Position numbers and translations under genes: made by a program
NCBI GenBank assembly: GCA_023231445.1
Contig: JALNVF010000158.1
Coordinates: 1-6,486 of the forward strand
Source of the DNA: Treponema sp.
Lineage (GTDB): Bacteria > Spirochaetota > Spirochaetia > Treponematales > Treponemataceae
Reading direction: 5' to 3'
Length of the DNA stretch: 6,486 nt
The notes under the pieces: model-generated
Told to the model about the DNA's origin: nothing
Seen by the model: the letters and a program-made list of their open reading frames with translations, nothing else
Databases searched by the model: none
Shown here: positions 4,904-6,486 of the stretch, piece by piece
Layout of the letters: each line of letters opens with the position of its first letter
How positions within the stretch are numbered: the stretch's first letter is position 1

Positions 4904-6220
4904 ATGGGACGGAATAAGTATCGGGATGAAAAAGAACGGATTCGGGAACGGAAACGGGATTTTCATCTGAAAAAGATGCAGCTGAAACAGCAGTATCATG
5001 AGCGTCTGTATGCCGAATGGAAAAATGCATACCATCCGGACGATATACATTACCGGTTATACCACCGTCATATCAGATATGTACGTCCTGTATTTCTTGG
5101 AGTGATGATTCTTTTCTGGAGTTTTTTATTTTTGTTCGGCGGACTTGCTGCCGGCATCCGCATTATTGCGGCGCTGTTTGCGGTGATTTCAACGGCAAGT
5201 GGTATTACCGAACTTGTTTTTCTGCTGCGTATGGATATACGGGTTCTCCTGCCGCTTTCCGAACTTGAAACAGCTGCAAGAAAAATAGCTGCAGGTGATT
5301 TTGATGTCAACGTATCCATTCCGCGTCATCCGGAAATGGAATCATTTGTGAACACATTCAACAGTATGGCTCAATCACTCAGAACCGACGAACAGCTTAA
5401 AAAAGAATATGAAGAAAACAGGAAGGATCTTATTGCAGGCATTTCACATGACCTGAAGACGCCTGTTACCGCCGTTCTCGGATATATTGATGCACTGTAT
5501 GAACTTGCCCCGGGAGACAGAGAACTGTCCGAACGGTATCTTTCCATTATCAGGTCAAATACCGTGTATCTGAACCGCCTGATCGACGATCTGTTTTTAT
5601 TTTCGAAGCTCGATATCCATAAGCTCGATTTCAATTTTGAAACTGTCGTGCTGAATGATTATCTCCGCGACCTGATGGAAGAATTTTTGCTCGATCTTGA
5701 AGAACACGGTGTACATTTTGTATACCATGATATGCTTCCTGCACATACAACTGCACGGCTAGACCCGAAGCGGTTCTGCCGGATCGTGCGGAATATCATC
5801 GACAATGCCCGCAGGTATAATCCGGGGAACGGCCTTGAAATTACCGTATCTGCGTCTTTGGAACAGCCTGCATCAGCTGAACAATCATCTGCAGGCTGTC
5901 CCCCGGCAGATCGGGAAACCGGAACATCAGCACTTCATGCACCGGGCAGTTTTCTACTGTCGATCGCCGACAACGGTACGGGCATTCCCGAAGAGAAACT
6001 TGCACATATATTCGAACGGTTTTACCGTGCCGATTCGGCCAGAACAAAATATACGGAAGGGACGGGCCTTGGGCTTGCCATAGCACGGGAACTTGTCGAA
6101 GCGCACGGCGGTACAATATCGGCACGCAATGTACCATCCGGCGGACTTGTGTTTGATATCCGCGTCCCGCTGCCGGAATCTGATACAGGTACAGGAACAT
6201 CAGAGGAGGCCCGGGGATGA
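4904..6220 (+). CDS. Membrane sensor histidine kinase (HAMP, HisKA, HATPase)
   Basis: A 438-residue sensor kinase that should autophosphorylate on H182 and pass phosphate to the regulator encoded next. Order: a basic, probably helical cytoplasmic N-terminus (1-61); two membrane helices (about 62-81 and 86-108) joined by only a few residues; a HAMP region (about 110-162); HisKA with AGISHDLKTP (H182); and a HATPase domain with N-box RNIIDNARRYNP (N301), G1 DNGTGIP (from D356), F-box IFERFYR and G2 GTGLGLA (386-392). With no extracellular sensor domain it resembles intramembrane-sensing kinases. Residues about 318-349, between N-box and G1, are a low-complexity Ser/Ala/Gly/Pro insert. The SD before ATG 4904 is weak (GGA at 4895-4897); the next in-frame ATG (codon 25) is no better. 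Stop overlaps the regulator start. The divergent exporter is its likely target operon. Confidence 0.93.
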   Translation: MGRNKYRDEKERIRERKRDFHLKKMQLKQQYHERLYAEWKNAYHPDDIHYRLYHRHIRYVRPVFLGVMILFWSFLFLFGGLAAGIRIIAALFAVISTASGITELVFLLRMDIRVLLPLSELETAARKIAAGDFDVNVSIPRHPEMESFVNTFNSMAQSLRTDEQLKKEYEENRKDLIAGISHDLKTPVTAVLGYIDALYELAPGDRELSERYLSIIRSNTVYLNRLIDDLFLFSKLDIHKLDFNFETVVLNDYLRDLMEEFLLDLEEHGVHFVYHDMLPAHTTARLDPKRFCRIVRNIIDNARRYNPGNGLEITVSASLEQPASAEQSSAGCPPADRETGTSALHAPGSFLLSIADNGTGIPEEKLAHIFERFYRADSARTKYTEGTGLGLAIARELVEAHGGTISARNVPSGGLVFDIRVPLPESDTGTGTSEEARG

Positions 6221-6486
6221 AGCGCATTCTGATTGCGGAGGACGATCCTGATATTGCCTCCCTTGAACGCGATTATCTGCAGCTTAACGGCATGAGCGCG
6301 GATATAGAAAGCAACGGAAGCAGAGCGCTCGAAAAACTGCTCGGTTACGGCTATGACGCACTAGTGGTGGACCTCATGCTTCCCGGCTGCAGCGGATTCG
6401 AGATTATACGGGGTGTACGGGCCGAACTTGAAATTCCGGTGATTGTCGTTTCCGCCCGTACCGAAGACATCGATAAAATACGCGGA
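6217..6486 (+). CDS. Response regulator, receiver domain (C-terminus missing)
   Basis: The first 90 residues of a response regulator; the gene continues past the window. The receiver domain is canonical: acidic pocket E8-D9-D10, phosphoacceptor D52 in VVDLMLPG (50-57), and the switch Ser S79 in VIVVSAR (75-81). The conserved Lys expected about 20 residues after S79 and the output domain are not yet reached, so the OmpR/PhoB class is inferred from the overall receiver sequence and from pairing with a HAMP-HisKA kinase. The ATG overlaps the kinase TGA (ATGA), and GGAGG (6205-6209) lies 7 bases upstream, giving efficient coupled translation. It should be the phosphorylation partner of the kinase and may bind the repeats at 4811-4854. 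Confidence 0.93.
   Translation, partial: MKRILIAEDDPDIASLERDYLQLNGMSADIESNGSRALEKLLGYGYDALVVDLMLPGCSGFEIIRGVRAELEIPVIVVSARTEDIDKIRG

Noticed and set aside
5841..6227. A 128-residue minus-strand open frame
   Set aside because: It is antisense to the kinase ATP-binding domain, whose N, G1, F and G2 boxes are all present on the plus strand.

Overview
The window looks like ordinary chromosome from a mid-GC bacterium. Hand counts of scattered 60-base rows range from about 40 to 63% G+C. Strong GGAGG-type ribosome binding sites, ATGA stop/start overlaps and the gene content (ArsR/permease pair, DrrAB-type exporter, sensor kinase/response regulator pair) would suit an anaerobic Bacillota or a Treponema-like spirochaete. 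The sequence alone does not settle the phylum. No rRNA, tRNA, CRISPR array, insertion sequence or phage gene was seen.

Layout. (1) Positions 1-815, minus strand: an ArsR-family metalloregulator overlaps by ATGA a permease of the ArsP/DUF318 type, whose 3' end lies outside the window. (2) Positions 816-1011: a compact divergent promoter region. The arsR promoter (TTGACA-17-TATATT) and a plus-strand promoter (TTGACT-17-TATACT) are back to back, and a hairpin abuts the ribosome binding site of the plus-strand gene. (3) Positions 1012-2280, plus: a GT-A-like glycosyltransferase, somewhat AT-richer than its neighbours. (4) Positions 2295-4767, minus: an ABC exporter ATPase and its ABC-2 permease (ATGA overlap), then, after 74 bases, a permuted NlpC/P60 (YiiX-like) cysteine hydrolase with what looks like its own leaderless promoter. 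(5) Positions 4768-4903: a divergent regulatory region with four exact-phase 11-bp direct repeats and a cluster of ACAG/CTGT dyads. (6) Positions 4904-6486, plus: a membrane histidine kinase overlapping by ATGA a response regulator cut by the window end.

How it fits together. The kinase/regulator pair diverges from the ABC exporter operon, the usual layout when a two-component system controls a neighbouring drug or peptide exporter. The four 11-bp repeats between them have the spacing expected for an OmpR-family response regulator and are the best candidate for its operator. The hydrolase downstream of the exporter may belong to the same response or be transcribed separately. The arsR/permease pair is a separate metalloid-response unit. 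The glycosyltransferase diverging from it has no obvious pathway partner here.

I did not find convincing evidence of an entirely new system. The most interesting signals are regulatory: the 11-bp repeat array, the predicted leaderless start, and the hairpin next to the glycosyltransferase start.
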